Shown here in pieces: positions 1-9,954 of a DNA stretch of 64,000 nt (position 1 is the stretch's first letter; the number at the start of each line of letters is the position of its first letter). Made by a program: the position numbers and the translations under genes. The DNA comes from an uncultured Pelagibacteraceae bacterium. Lineage in GTDB: Bacteria; Pseudomonadota; Alphaproteobacteria; Pelagibacterales; Pelagibacteraceae. Under the pieces are notes generated by a model. That model was not told where the DNA came from, ran no database searches, and worked only from the letters and a program-made list of their open reading frames with translations. The DNA is taken from the NCBI GenBank assembly GCA_902515985.1, contig CABXWY010000001.1, forward strand, positions 62,001-126,000, written 5' to 3'.

Positions 1-2
1 AA

Positions 3-206
3 ATAAGCACAAGAAAGTGGAAGGACGAGCAATCTGGACAAGATAAATATTCTACTGAAATATTAATCCAGGGATATAATTCATCTTTAACTATGCTTGG
101 CGGCAATAATCAGAATAATAATATTTCTTCACAAGATAATAGCAAAACAATTGAAGACGCTTCTCAAGATATTTCTAAAGATCTTGATGATGATATTCCT
201 TTTTAG
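3..206 (+). CDS. ssb: Single-stranded DNA-binding protein SSB, C-terminal part
   Basis: The reading frame is open from the window edge and ends in Asp-Asp-Asp-Ile-Pro-Phe, the acidic tip by which bacterial SSB recruits replication and repair proteins. Before it lie the end of the OB fold (TRKWKD, then [10 protein letters not shown] and TMLGG) and a Gln/Asn/Ser-rich linker, the usual SSB order. The N-terminal half lies outside the window. The stop codon is five bases upstream of gyrA, so the two may be co-transcribed. Confidence 0.93.
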   Translation: MSTRKWKDEQSGQDKYSTEILIQGYNSSLTMLGGNNQNNNISSQDNSKTIEDASQDISKDLDDDIPF

Positions 207-211
207 TTTCT

Positions 212-2794
212 ATGCAAAAAATTGAGAATCCAAAAGTTTCTAACGTAAAATCAATAGCAATGTATGATGAAATGAGTTCATCATATTTATCATATGCAAT
301 GAGTGTTATTGTAAGCAGAGCACTTCCAGATGTACGAGATGGACTTAAACCAGTTCACAGAAGAATATTATATGCCATGTACAAAGGTGGATTTGATTGG
401 ACAAAACAATTTAGAAAGTCTGCTCGTATAGTTGGTGATGTAATCGGTAAGTACCATCCACATGGGGACCAAGCTGTATACGACGCTCTTGTAAGAATGG
501 TCCAAGAATTTTCAATGAGCTTACCTTTGATAGATGGACAAGGTAATTTTGGATCTATTGATGGAGATCCTCCAGCTGCAATGAGGTACACTGAAACTAA
601 ATTATCAAAAATATCACAATATTTAATTGAAGATATTGAAAAAAATACTGTAAATTTTAAAAGTAATTATGATGAAACTGAAAATGAGCCAGTAGTATTA
701 CCTGCTCAATATCCTAATTTATTAGTTAATGGAGCTGGTGGTATTGCCGTAGGAATGGCAACAAGCATACCACCACATAATTTAGGTGAGATTATAAACG
801 GCACGTTAGCATTAATTGAAAACAAAGATATCAAGTTAAATGAATTAATGAAGCATATACCAGGGCCAGATTTCCCCACTGGCGGCACAATTATAGGAAA
901 AAATATTATTAAAGAAGGTTATAAAATTGGAAGGGGATCTTTTAAAATAAGAGGCAATATCAATATAGAGCAAAGAAAAAATGGTAAAGAAAGAATTGTT
1001 ATTACATCAATTCCATATCAGGTAAATAAATCAACTCTTAATGAAAGAATAGTAGAACTTGTAAGAGATAAAAAAATCGAGGGAATAAGTGACATTAGAG
1101 ATGAGTCTAATAGAGAGGGGATTAGAGTATCTATTGATCTAAGAAGAGGCGTGGAGCCAGAGACTGTAAAAAGACAACTTTATAAATTTACATCAATTGA
1201 AAGTTCTTTTGGTTTTAATACGTTGGCAATAGTAAATAAAAAACCACAAACATGTTCGTTAAAAGATTTTTTAGAAAATTTTTTATCATTTAGAGAAGAT
1301 GTTGTTGTTAAAAGAACTAAATATGATTTAAATAAAGCTGAAGAAAGAGCTCATATACTAATTGGTCTCACTGTATCAATTGAAAATTTAGATAAAATTA
1401 TAAAAATAATTAGAACTTCCAAAAGTCCAGATGATGCACGTAATCATTTATTAAAAAATAAATGGAAAATAAATAAAGCTTCTAAATTTATTAAACTTAT
1501 TGAAAATAAAAAAAGCTCAGGCTCATATACGTTGACATTAAACCAAGTCAATTCTATTTTAGAATTAAGATTACAGAAGTTGACAGCACTAGGCATTCAA
1601 GAAATTGAATTAGAAATAAATAAATTATCAGAATTAATTGTTCAATTCAAAAAAATTATAAATTCAAAGAAAGAATTAATGAGAATTATCAGTAGCGAGC
1701 TTATAAATATAAAAGATAAATATGCAGAACCTAGAAGAACCAAAATAATTGATGCAGTTTTAAATTATGATATTGAAGAAACAATTCAAAAAGAATCTGT
1801 TTTAATAACTGTTACTTTACAAGGATATATTAAAAGAAGCTCCCTAAGTAATGTAAAAAAACAAAAAAGAGGAGGAAAGGGTAAATCAGGAATTAAAACA
1901 AGAAACGAGGACTCTGTTGTTCAGACACTTTCAGTTAATACTCATACGCCAGTACTTTTTTTCTCTACTGAGGGCTTAGTATACAGAGTAAAAGCATGGA
2001 AAATACCTGAGGGATCAACTATATCTCGTGGAAAGTCATTATTTAATATTTTACCATTAAAAAATCATCAATCTATTAGCTCAATTATGCCTTACCCAGA
2101 TAATGAGGCAGATATTAAAAATATGCATATTGTTTTTGCAACAAGCAAAGGCAAGATAAGAAAAAATAGCTTGGATGACTTTTCATCTATAAATACATCT
2201 GGAAAAATTGCAATGAAGCTTGATTCAGATGACAAAATCATTGGTGTTAAAATCTGCAGTGATAAACAAGATATAGTTTTAAGTACGAAGTTAGGCAAAT
2301 GCATACGCTTTGAATCAAAGAAGTTAAGAACGTTTAAAGGAAGATCTTCAAAAGGAATTAAGGGAATAAATCTTGGTAATAACGATAGTATAGTATCTTT
2401 ATCTATAATTGATCATGATTTAAAAGTTAAAAAAAATGGAAAAAATGGTGCTGATAATAGTGCAGAAATTAAAGCAAAAGAAAAATTTATACTTTCTATT
2501 ACTGAAAATGGATATGGCAAAAGAACAACTCATTATGATTTTAGAGTAACAAACCGAGGAGGAAAAGGTATAATTGGTATTGTAAACTCTGAGAGAAATG
2601 GCAATGTTTCATCGTCATTTCCAGTAGTAGAAGGAGATGAAATACTAATTTCGACTAACACCGGTAGAGTTATAAGAGTTGCTGTTAAGGAAATAAGAAT
2701 AGCAGGTAGAAATACTCAGGGAGTTAGAATAATAAAGCTTTCCGGCGATGAGAAAGTAGTTTCCGCAAATAAAATAGATGATAATTTAAAATAA
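212..2794 (+). CDS. gyrA: DNA gyrase subunit A
   Basis: Breakage-reunion subunit of gyrase, which introduces negative supercoils. At 860 residues it is full length. The N-terminal winged-helix/tower region carries the quinolone-pocket segment (HPHGD at 82-86, Asp91) and the catalytic Tyr126 in RYTE. The C-terminal beta-pinwheel carries the GyrA box QKRGGKG at 551-557, which separates gyrase from topoisomerase IV. The residue matching E. coli Ser83 is Gln87 here (see findings). The stop overlaps the start of coaD by one base (TAATG). Confidence 0.97.
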   Translation: MQKIENPKVSNVKSIAMYDEMSSSYLSYAMSVIVSRALPDVRDGLKPVHRRILYAMYKGGFDWTKQFRKSARIVGDVIGKYHPHGDQAVYDALVRMVQEFSMSLPLIDGQGNFGSIDGDPPAAMRYTETKLSKISQYLIEDIEKNTVNFKSNYDETENEPVVLPAQYPNLLVNGAGGIAVGMATSIPPHNLGEIINGTLALIENKDIKLNELMKHIPGPDFPTGGTIIGKNIIKEGYKIGRGSFKIRGNINIEQRKNGKERIVITSIPYQVNKSTLNERIVELVRDKKIEGISDIRDESNREGIRVSIDLRRGVEPETVKRQLYKFTSIESSFGFNTLAIVNKKPQTCSLKDFLENFLSFREDVVVKRTKYDLNKAEERAHILIGLTVSIENLDKIIKIIRTSKSPDDARNHLLKNKWKINKASKFIKLIENKKSSGSYTLTLNQVNSILELRLQKLTALGIQEIELEINKLSELIVQFKKIINSKKELMRIISSELINIKDKYAEPRRTKIIDAVLNYDIEETIQKESVLITVTLQGYIKRSSLSNVKKQKRGGKGKSGIKTRNEDSVVQTLSVNTHTPVLFFSTEGLVYRVKAWKIPEGSTISRGKSLFNILPLKNHQSISSIMPYPDNEADIKNMHIVFATSKGKIRKNSLDDFSSINTSGKIAMKLDSDDKIIGVKICSDKQDIVLSTKLGKCIRFESKKLRTFKGRSSKGIKGINLGNNDSIVSLSIIDHDLKVKKNGKNGADNSAEIKAKEKFILSITENGYGKRTTHYDFRVTNRGGKGIIGIVNSERNGNVSSSFPVVEGDEILISTNTGRVIRVAVKEIRIAGRNTQGVRIIKLSGDEKVVSANKIDDNLK

Positions 2795-3288
2795 TGAAAA
2801 AAAATTTGCTTTATCCTGGTACATTTGACCCAATAACCTATGGTCACATAGATTTAATTAAAAAAGCTTTAAAAATTGTTGATACTGTTATTGTTGCAAT
2901 ATCTGAAAATAGCAATAAAAAATATTTGTTCGAAGCCTCTGAAAGACTGGAAATTGTTAAAAACGCTTTATTTAAAGATTTAAATTTTAGTAAAAAAAGA
3001 GTTAAGATTATAATCTTTAATTCTTTAACTACATCTTTATGCAAAAAATTGAAATCGAACATTATATTGAGAGGACTAAGAGCAGTATCTGATTTTGAAT
3101 ATGAATATCAACTTGCAGGAATGAATAAGAAATTAAATTCTAATATAGAAACAATATTTTTAATGTCGGATATCGAAAATCAAATAATATCTTCAAACTT
3201 TGTAAAAGAAATAATTGAACTTAAGGGTGATATTAAAAAGTTTACAACTAAAAGTACTATCAAAGCATTAAAAAATAAATATGAGTAA
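2794..3288 (+). CDS. coaD: Phosphopantetheine adenylyltransferase
   Basis: Fourth step of coenzyme A synthesis: ATP plus 4'-phosphopantetheine gives dephospho-CoA. The nucleotidyltransferase fold is shown by GTFDPITYGH near the N-terminus, with the T-x-G-H signature at residues 15-18, by LRGLRAVSDFEYE in the middle, and by the ISSNFVKEI segment near the end, which corresponds to the family's ISS motif. The 164-residue length is normal. It shares one base with the gyrA stop and overlaps the next gene by 8 bases, so it is translationally coupled on both sides. Confidence 0.95.
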   Translation: MKKNLLYPGTFDPITYGHIDLIKKALKIVDTVIVAISENSNKKYLFEASERLEIVKNALFKDLNFSKKRVKIIIFNSLTTSLCKKLKSNIILRGLRAVSDFEYEYQLAGMNKKLNSNIETIFLMSDIENQIISSNFVKEIIELKGDIKKFTTKSTIKALKNKYE

Positions 3289-3835
3289 ATATTTTTTTTT
3301 TATAATTTTATTTTTTTTTACATCTAACAACTTAATAGCAAAGGAAAATATAATGATATTAGAACTTAAAGACGGCAATGTTGAAATTGAATTATTTGAT
3401 GATATTGCACCTAAACATGTTGAAAGAATTAAAAAATTAGCAAGTGAAGGAAAATATGATAATGTAGTATTTCATAGAGTTATCGATGGCTTTATGGCAC
3501 AAACTGGCGATGTACGATTTGGAAATTCTTCATCATCAGACTTTAATTTAGAGAGAGCCGGTATGGGAGGTTCAGAGCTTCCAGATTTACCAGCTGAATT
3601 TAGTGATACTCCACATCTTAGAGGTACTCTTTCAATGGCGAGATCGTCTGATCCAAACAGTGCTAATAGTCAATTCTTTATTTGTTTTGAGGATGCGCCT
3701 CACTTAGATCGTAATTATTCAGTTTTTGGAAAAGTAATTAAGGGCATGGAATTTGTAGATAAAATTAAACGTGGTGCTGAACCAAATGGTTCTGTAGTTG
3801 ATCCAGATATGATCATTAGTTTTAAATTAAAATAA
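3281..3835 (+). CDS. Periplasmic cyclophilin-type peptidyl-prolyl isomerase
   Basis: Cis-trans isomerisation of Xaa-Pro bonds during folding. A hydrophobic signal peptide of about 20 residues comes first, so it is exported. The cyclophilin domain then shows the active-site stretch FHRVIDGFMAQTGD and the SANSQFFICF block. It could be called PpiA or PpiB, and the leader favours a PpiA-like periplasmic role. It overlaps coaD by 8 bases. Confidence 0.92.
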   Translation: MSKYFFFIILFFFTSNNLIAKENIMILELKDGNVEIELFDDIAPKHVERIKKLASEGKYDNVVFHRVIDGFMAQTGDVRFGNSSSSDFNLERAGMGGSELPDLPAEFSDTPHLRGTLSMARSSDPNSANSQFFICFEDAPHLDRNYSVFGKVIKGMEFVDKIKRGAEPNGSVVDPDMIISFKLK

Positions 3836-3843
3836 AATGATTA

Positions 3844-4956
3844 ATGTCATTAACAAAATTCTCTTTTAAAGTATTAGCGGAAGAAAAATATGCAAGAACT
3901 GGAGTAATTAATACACATAGAGGAAAAATACATACACCAGCTTTTATGCCAGTTGGTACTCAAGCAACTGTTAAAGCTGCATTTATTAACGATATAGTAA
4001 AAACAGGAAGTGAAATTATTTTAGCTAACACTTACCATTTAATGATTAGACCTGGGTTAGATAGAATTAAAAAAAGTAATGGTCTTCATAAATTTATGAA
4101 TTGTAAGCTTCCTATACTTACTGACTCAGGTGGTTTCCAAGTGATGTCATTATCAAAGTTAAACAAAATTGATAGAGAGAAGGGTGCAATTTTTAATTCT
4201 CATATTGATGGAAAAAAATTCATATTAAGTCCAGAAGAAAGTATTAAAATTCAAAAAGGCCTTAATTCAGATATAGTTATGGTTATGGACGAGTGTCCAA
4301 AAAAAACTAAAGACAAAAAAAAGATAAAAGAGTCTTTAGATTTATCAATGTATTGGGCAAAAAGGTCAAAAGATGAGTTTGGTTTAAATAAACAAAAGGC
4401 GTTATTTGGAATTATTCAAGGAGGTCTTTTTAATGATTTGAGATTGCAATCGTTAAGTAAACTAATTGATATAAAGTTTGATGGATATGCCCTTGGTGGG
4501 CTGGCTGTAGGCGAAACTCAAAATGAAATGTTTAAAGTTCTTGATGCGGTTAAAAAGCATATTCCTAAAAATAAACCTAGGTATTTGATGGGTGTTGGTA
4601 CGCCTTCAGACATTTTGGGTGCTGTAATGAGAGGTATTGATATGTTTGATTGTGTTTTGCCAACAAGATCAGGCAGAACAGGTCTTGCTTTTACCTGGAA
4701 CGGAAGAATAAATATAAGAAATTCGAAGTTTAAATACGATAATTCACCTCTAGACAAAAATTGTAAAAAGTTTGATTTAAATAAGTATTCTAAAAATTAC
4801 TTAAATCATTTATTTAATACAAATGAAATATTAGCATCCATGATACTTACACTTCATAATATTAATTTCTATCAGGAATTGATGCAATCAATAAGGAACA
4901 ATATAAAAAAGGGAACATTAGAAAGGTTTCACAGGAAGTATTTTAATAAATTATGA
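3844..4956 (+). CDS. tgt: Queuine/preQ1 tRNA-ribosyltransferase
   Basis: Exchanges guanine at the wobble position of GUN anticodons for preQ1. The TIM barrel is complete, with DSGGFQVMSL (Asp94), the GGLAVGE loop and the nucleophile Asp269 in MFDCVLPTRSGR. The family's zinc site is normally C-x-C-x2-C plus a histidine. Here only the first cysteine (Cys307, in DKNCKKFDL) and the histidine (His338, in TLHNINF) remain, with Lys and Leu where the other two cysteines should be. Length (370 residues) and the rest of the fold are normal, so it is probably active but metal-poor or metal-free. The start is an ATG nine bases after the cyclophilin stop. Confidence 0.94.
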   Translation: MSLTKFSFKVLAEEKYARTGVINTHRGKIHTPAFMPVGTQATVKAAFINDIVKTGSEIILANTYHLMIRPGLDRIKKSNGLHKFMNCKLPILTDSGGFQVMSLSKLNKIDREKGAIFNSHIDGKKFILSPEESIKIQKGLNSDIVMVMDECPKKTKDKKKIKESLDLSMYWAKRSKDEFGLNKQKALFGIIQGGLFNDLRLQSLSKLIDIKFDGYALGGLAVGETQNEMFKVLDAVKKHIPKNKPRYLMGVGTPSDILGAVMRGIDMFDCVLPTRSGRTGLAFTWNGRINIRNSKFKYDNSPLDKNCKKFDLNKYSKNYLNHLFNTNEILASMILTLHNINFYQELMQSIRNNIKKGTLERFHRKYFNKL

Positions 4957-5008
4957 TACTTTTTAAACATTGATTAAATTTTAAAAAAGAATATATAAGA
5001 AACACTTT

Positions 5009-5079
<71 letters not shown>

Positions 5080-5084
<5 letters not shown>

Positions 5085-5100
5085 TATTATGATTATGGTG
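5080..5100. terminator. Hairpin at a convergent junction, possible bidirectional terminator
   Basis: CACCATA (5080-5086) is the perfect inverse of TATGGTG (5094-5100), with a 7-base loop. It starts inside the tRNA-Lys CCA end and lies just before the 3' end of the opposing protease gene. No clear T run follows on either strand, so a terminator role is only suggested by position. Confidence 0.3.
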
Positions 5101-5105
5101 AATAA

Positions 5106-5933
5106 CTAACTTATTTTAATAGGTGGGTACTTCAGTATTATTTCGTTTAACCATTCATTTATTTGATTTATTCTGTTGGTTGATGATGGATGTGTACTCA
5201 TGAACTCAGGTGGTTCTTTGCCTTTATTAGCTTCTCTCATTCTTTCCCAAATTTTCGTAGTTTCTCTGACGTCAAAACCTGACAATGATGAAAAAATTAA
5301 TCCTAAATAATCAGCCTCCGTCTCTTGTTTCCTATTAAATGGATTCATCAATCCAAGCTGAGCTAATAAGCCAACTGTATCCATTCCAGTTGTTCTGTTT
5401 ACTTGACTAATTTTGCCTCCTGTTAATATATCTGTAATTTGAAAAGTAGTATTTATTAAAACGCCTCTACTTGCTCTCTCTACAGAGTGTTTCGCAACAG
5501 CATGAGCAACCTCATGACCCATTACAGCCGCAAGACCATTTTTATTTTTTGTAATATCTAATAAGCCAGTATAAACAGCAATTTTGCCACCCGGCATACA
5601 CCATGCATTTTTGATTTTTTTATTATCAATAAGAATATATTCCCATTGAAAATTTGATGTAGGATCTTTTAAATTTTCTTGATAAAAATATTCGCTAATT
5701 GAGTCTTCCATTCTGCTACCAATTTCTTTAATTTCTTTAAGGGTATTTCCACTAGTAATAAGTTTTTCTTTACTTTTTACTTTTTCGTAAATTTGAGCTG
5801 CTTGAGCATTTAGCTTAGACTCGGGAATCAATTTTAACTGTTTCCGGTCAGTTATCGGAGCAGAGGTACAAGAATTTAATAAAAAACCACCACAACTACA
5901 TCCAATATACTTTATAAACTTACGTCTATTCAT
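5106..5933 (-). CDS. M48-family zinc metalloprotease, probable lipoprotein
   Basis: Zinc endopeptidase of the LoiP/YcaL type that degrades misfolded envelope proteins. HEVAH at residues 140-144 gives two zinc ligands and the general base, and Glu206 in ETEAD is the third ligand. The N-terminus has a twin-arginine start (NRRKFIKYIG) and a lipobox-like LLNSC ending at Cys22, so export followed by lipidation is likely. The twin-arginine reading may be coincidental. The neighbouring tRNA is convergent. Confidence 0.88.
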   Translation of the reverse strand: MNRRKFIKYIGCSCGGFLLNSCTSAPITDRKQLKLIPESKLNAQAAQIYEKVKSKEKLITSGNTLKEIKEIGSRMEDSISEYFYQENLKDPTSNFQWEYILIDNKKIKNAWCMPGGKIAVYTGLLDITKNKNGLAAVMGHEVAHAVAKHSVERASRGVLINTTFQITDILTGGKISQVNRTTGMDTVGLLAQLGLMNPFNRKQETEADYLGLIFSSLSGFDVRETTKIWERMREANKGKEPPEFMSTHPSSTNRINQINEWLNEIILKYPPIKIS

Positions 5934-5992
5934 TTTGAGTTAGATTTTAAAATCATAATATTATAGTATCAGTATCATCATTGAAAAGGAAA

Positions 5993-6598
5993 ATGAAAAA
6001 AAAAATTTCGATATTTAATAAATTAAGAAATTATTTTATAGCTGGTATTGTTGCTATAATACCAATTGGAATAACATTGTATCTAACGATGTTTATTATT
6101 GATGTATCCTCGAAATTAATACCTAAAGAAATTAATCCAAACAATTATTTACCTTTTTCAATTCCAGGATTAGAGATTATTTTATCAATCATAATAATTA
6201 CATTTATTGGGGGTATTTCAGTTTCTTTTGTAGGAAAGAAAATATTACAATTAATTAATGATTTATTTAAAAGAATACCTTTTTTAAGAACAATCTATTC
6301 AGCAATAAATCAAATGACTGAAAGTTTTACAAAAAAAGATAACAGTAAAAAAAGTGTAGTTTTAGTTGAATATCCTCGAAAAGGAAGTTGGGCAGTTGGT
6401 TTTGCCACTAAGGATAATGAAGGTGAAATCTCAAAAAAAACTAAATCTGATCTTGTAAATGTATTTGTGCCAACAACACCAAATCCTACTAGTGGTTTTC
6501 TTTTAATGTTTCCGAAAAAGGAAATTATATATTTGGATATGTCATTCGAAGAGGCCTCAAAATTTATTGTTTCTGCAGGAACTTCAAATATAAAATAG
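5993..6598 (+). CDS. DUF502 family inner-membrane protein
   Basis: About 200 residues. Two membrane helices in the N-terminal half (FIAGIVAIIPIGITLYLTMF and a second around IILSIIIITFIGG) are followed by the family's RIPFLRTIYSAINQ block and the VFVPTTPNPTSGF segment. The function of DUF502 is not established. An in-frame TTG at 5981 is possible, but the ATG at 5993 was chosen because a purine-rich AAGGA precedes it. It converges on recG with one base between the genes. Confidence 0.88.
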   Translation: MKKKISIFNKLRNYFIAGIVAIIPIGITLYLTMFIIDVSSKLIPKEINPNNYLPFSIPGLEIILSIIIITFIGGISVSFVGKKILQLINDLFKRIPFLRTIYSAINQMTESFTKKDNSKKSVVLVEYPRKGSWAVGFATKDNEGEISKKTKSDLVNVFVPTTPNPTSGFLLMFPKKEIIYLDMSFEEASKFIVSAGTSNIK

Positions 6599-6599
6599 T

Positions 6600-8639
6600 T
6601 TAAATAATATCATTTAAAATATCAGCCCTATCATATAGTTTTAACAATGTAAGATATTTATCTAAATTCTCATTTTTTGCTTCAATTTTTTTGATTTCTT
6701 TTTCAGCTAGTATAAATAAATCTTCGTGATGAATTGGGTCAGCCAATTTAAAATTTTTTAGACCACTTTGCTTAAAACCCAATAAGTCTCCATAACCTCT
6801 TAACTTCATGTCTTCTTCAGATATTTTAAAACCATCATTGCTAGACTTTAAAATGTTTATTCTTTTTTTTGCATTTTCACTCAAGCTACTCTTAAACATA
6901 AGTATACAAAATGATTCTTTAGACCCACGACCAACTCTTCCTCTTAATTGGTGTAATTGTGATAAACCAAATTTATTAGCATTTTCAATTACAATTAAGT
7001 TTGCATTTGGAAAGTCAATTCCTACCTCAATTACTGTTGTAGATACGATTATATCTATTTTTTTACTTAAAAATTGAGATAAAATTTTTTCTTTTTTAAT
7101 TTTATCTATTCCGCCGTGTAGTAATCCAACTTTATTCTTAAAAATTTTCTTTAAGATTTCATATCTTTTGATTGATGACTGATGATCAACTTTTTTTGAC
7201 TCTTCTATTAAAGGACAAACCCAAAAAATTTGATTACCATTACTGATCTGTTTATCTACGAACTTTATTATATCGTTTATATTTTTCTCATTTTTACTAT
7301 AAGTTTTTATGTCTTTTCGGTTTTTTGGTTTAGATTTAATAATCGATGTATCCATATCTCCATAAATAGTCATTATCATAGTTCTTGGAATTGGAGTTGC
7401 TGACATTACTAAAACATCACAATCTGCGCCAGCTTTATCAGATAATTTTTTTCTTTGCTTGACACCAAATTTATGTTGCTCATCTATAATTATAAGTCCT
7501 AATTTCTTATATTTTATTTTGTCTTGAAATAGTGAATGAGTGCCTATCAATAGATCTATATTACCTCTTGATAGATCATCAAGTATTATTTTTCTATCTT
7601 TATATTCAGTTTTACCAGTAAGTAATTTTATTTTAATATTTTTATTAAATAATTTTTGTGCCAAACTATAATGTTGCTTTGCTAAAATTTCAGTAGGTGC
7701 CATGAGGGCAACTTGAAAATTGCTATATATAACATTTAGAGTGGCAATTAATGATACAATAGTTTTACCGCTTCCAACATCACCTTGCAACAATCTAAAC
7801 ATTTTTCTATCAGATTTTAAATCATTATTAATATCTTTAATTGAGCTTAACTGATCTTTTGTTAATTTAAAATTTATCTTTTTAATGACTGAGTTAATTG
7901 GTTGATCATCGAATTTTTTTTTAGTTTTTTTAATTTTCTTTATTTTTCTTCTTATACTTGAACTAATTAAAAAATTAGATAAAATTTCATCGAATATTAG
8001 TCTATTAAGAAAATTTCCCTTTTGGTTAAAATTTTTAGGATCATGTAATTGAATAATTGAACTTTTCCAAGATATATTATTAAATTTATTAGACATATCC
8101 TCACTAAGCCATTCATCTAAATCTGGTAGACTTTTAAGGACTTCATTAATTACTTTTTGATATTTTTTTTCATTTAAACCATCAGTTAAACTGTACTTTG
8201 AATGTATTTTATTTATTGAATTTAAATCAGATGAAATATGATTGGGGTTTACAATTTGATATTTTTTATTGTAAAAATTAATTTTTCCACTGATAGTCAC
8301 TTCTTGATTAAGAGGTAATATTTTTCTGATATATCCCTCATAACTGTTAAAAAAAACACAATCTATTTTCCCCGTTGGGTCTTCGCAAGTTACTCTGTTG
8401 GGAAGATTTCTTATTCTAGGAAAATTATATTTTTTAACTAAGACTTTTAAAGTCTGTACTTTACCAATTTCAAGTTGGTTTATTGAATAAATACTACCTC
8501 TATCTACAAAATCTCTAGGTAGATTCCATAGTAAATCAAAAATGGTATTTATGTTCTTTTTTTTAAATAAACTTGCAGTTTTTGCACCTATACCATTTAT
8601 ACTATTTATATTTGAAAGTAAGTATTCTATACCATCCAT
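6600..8639 (-). CDS. recG: ATP-dependent DNA helicase RecG
   Basis: Remodels stalled replication forks and branched DNA. An N-terminal wedge (OB) domain covers about residues 1-200. The SF2 helicase motor follows, with Walker A LLQGDVGSGKT, the RecG-type DEQH box in IIIDEQHKFGVKQR, motif III SATPIPRT and motif VI QLRGRVGRG. Its 679 residues match the family. It diverges from sdhE with only 17 bases between start codons, an arrangement common in alphaproteobacteria. Confidence 0.97.
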   Translation of the reverse strand: MDGIEYLLSNINSINGIGAKTASLFKKKNINTIFDLLWNLPRDFVDRGSIYSINQLEIGKVQTLKVLVKKYNFPRIRNLPNRVTCEDPTGKIDCVFFNSYEGYIRKILPLNQEVTISGKINFYNKKYQIVNPNHISSDLNSINKIHSKYSLTDGLNEKKYQKVINEVLKSLPDLDEWLSEDMSNKFNNISWKSSIIQLHDPKNFNQKGNFLNRLIFDEILSNFLISSSIRRKIKKIKKTKKKFDDQPINSVIKKINFKLTKDQLSSIKDINNDLKSDRKMFRLLQGDVGSGKTIVSLIATLNVIYSNFQVALMAPTEILAKQHYSLAQKLFNKNIKIKLLTGKTEYKDRKIILDDLSRGNIDLLIGTHSLFQDKIKYKKLGLIIIDEQHKFGVKQRKKLSDKAGADCDVLVMSATPIPRTMIMTIYGDMDTSIIKSKPKNRKDIKTYSKNEKNINDIIKFVDKQISNGNQIFWVCPLIEESKKVDHQSSIKRYEILKKIFKNKVGLLHGGIDKIKKEKILSQFLSKKIDIIVSTTVIEVGIDFPNANLIVIENANKFGLSQLHQLRGRVGRGSKESFCILMFKSSLSENAKKRINILKSSNDGFKISEEDMKLRGYGDLLGFKQSGLKNFKLADPIHHEDLFILAEKEIKKIEAKNENLDKYLTLLKLYDRADILNDII

Positions 8640-8656
8640 GTTTTATTTATATAACC

Positions 8657-8911
8657 ATGACACAAAATAAAGAAAAGATTAAAAATAAGATTTTTTACAG
8701 AAGTTCATATAGAGGCACAAAAGAAATGGATATTTTAATGATAAATTTTGTCAAATCTATAATTAATGATTTAAATTATGATCAATTAATAAATCTTGAC
8801 GAATTTATTAATCTTGATGATGAATTATTAAAATCACTCAAAAACAAAGATTCAAAAATTAGTATTGACTCAAAATTAAATTTTATATTAAAAAAATTTC
8901 AAAATTATTGA
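8657..8911 (+). CDS. sdhE: FAD assembly factor SdhE (succinate dehydrogenase assembly factor 2)
   Basis: Helps attach FAD covalently to the flavoprotein subunit of succinate dehydrogenase. The 84-residue helical protein carries the family signature RSSYRGTKEMD, equivalent to the RGxxE motif. The frame stays open upstream into recG, but the ATG at 8657 gives the normal SdhE length, and earlier in-frame codons lie inside the opposing recG gene. Confidence 0.92.
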   Translation: MTQNKEKIKNKIFYRSSYRGTKEMDILMINFVKSIINDLNYDQLINLDEFINLDDELLKSLKNKDSKISIDSKLNFILKKFQNY

Positions 8912-8914
8912 TTA

Positions 8915-9004
8915 TGGCGGAGAGACTGGGATTCGAACCCAGGAAAGAGTTGCCCCTTTGCCGGTTTTCAAGACCGGTGCTTTCAACCGCTCAGCCATCT
9001 CTCC
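8915..9004 (-). tRNA. tRNA-Ser (TGA)
   Basis: Read on the minus strand: acceptor GGAGAGA pairs with TCTCTCC, followed by an encoded CCA. Anticodon stem ACCGG/CCGGT-type pairing surrounds loop CTTGAAA (anticodon TGA). A long variable arm (class II tRNA) and a T arm with GGTTCGAAT are present. Total 90 bases. Confidence 0.96.
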
Positions 9005-9069
9005 TATGAGGTCTTTTACGATTATTCATATATATTTCAAGAACAAAATAGTTTAATTCAATCTATATA

Positions 9070-9954
9070 GTGTCTAAAAATAATAATTTTAATAAAGGGA
9101 TTTTACTAACAGCAGCTGGTTCATTCTGGTGGGGTTTTATAGGCGTAATTTATTTTAAATATATAGCTTTTGCTGGCCATATTGAAGTTGTCATACACAG
9201 ATGTTTGTGGACCACAGTTATGTTGGTTTTGACTTCAATTATTTTTTCCAAGTTAAATAAAATAAAAAACGTAATTAAAGATAAAAAAAATATTTTTATA
9301 CTTTTTTTTTCTGGAATTTTAATTTTTACTAACTGGGCTGTTTGGATTTATGCTGTATCAACCAATCGCCTTATAGATGCAAGTTTTGGCTATTTTATAA
9401 TGCCAATAATAAGTATTTTTTTAGGTTTTTTCTTTTTTAAAGAAAGATTGAGTTTTAAAGGTAAGATTTCAATACTTATTGTTTCTATTTCAATTTTATT
9501 TTTAATATTTTCAGATTTTAAGTCAATTCCTTGGGTGGGTTTAATTGTTGCTTTTAGTTGGAGTTTTTACAATTTATTAAGAAAAAAAATAAATGTTGAA
9601 ACAGATATTGGTCTTTTAATAGAGAGTTTATTTATTTTACCAATAATTTTAATTGCTTTTTATTTCGTTGTTCAAAATAATGTTAATGATTTTGATATAT
9701 CAAATCCATTTCTAATGTTGATTTTAATATTGGCCGGACCGATGACAGTGATACCTTTATACTTATATGTTAGAGGTGTAGAGCTTTGTGGTTTAGGTCC
9801 CACAGGTATGATCTTTTATATAACGCCAACTCTACAATTTTTACTTGGGTATTTTCTTTATAATGAGCCACTAAATTTAGAGAAGTTAATTAGTTTTATT
9901 TTTATTTGGATTGCTGTATTTATTTACTTAAAAGATTTTTATGAAAATAACTAA
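9070..9954 (+). CDS. rarD: RarD-like EamA-family permease
   Basis: Ten-helix drug/metabolite transporter with two EamA repeats. KGILLTAAGSFWWG at the start and the HRCLWTTVML block of helix 2 resemble E. coli RarD, and the 294-residue length agrees. The substrate is unknown. The start is a GTG, with no better ATG near. It overlaps the next gene by 14 bases. Confidence 0.85.
   Translation: MSKNNNFNKGILLTAAGSFWWGFIGVIYFKYIAFAGHIEVVIHRCLWTTVMLVLTSIIFSKLNKIKNVIKDKKNIFILFFSGILIFTNWAVWIYAVSTNRLIDASFGYFIMPIISIFLGFFFFKERLSFKGKISILIVSISILFLIFSDFKSIPWVGLIVAFSWSFYNLLRKKINVETDIGLLIESLFILPIILIAFYFVVQNNVNDFDISNPFLMLILILAGPMTVIPLYLYVRGVELCGLGPTGMIFYITPTLQFLLGYFLYNEPLNLEKLISFIFIWIAVFIYLKDFYENN

Noticed and set aside
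5981..5992. TTG start for the DUF502 protein
   Set aside because: The ATG four codons later is preceded by AAGGA and loses nothing of the family domain.
8573..8656. Longer N-terminus for SdhE
   Set aside because: It would lie inside the opposing recG gene and exceeds the normal SdhE length.
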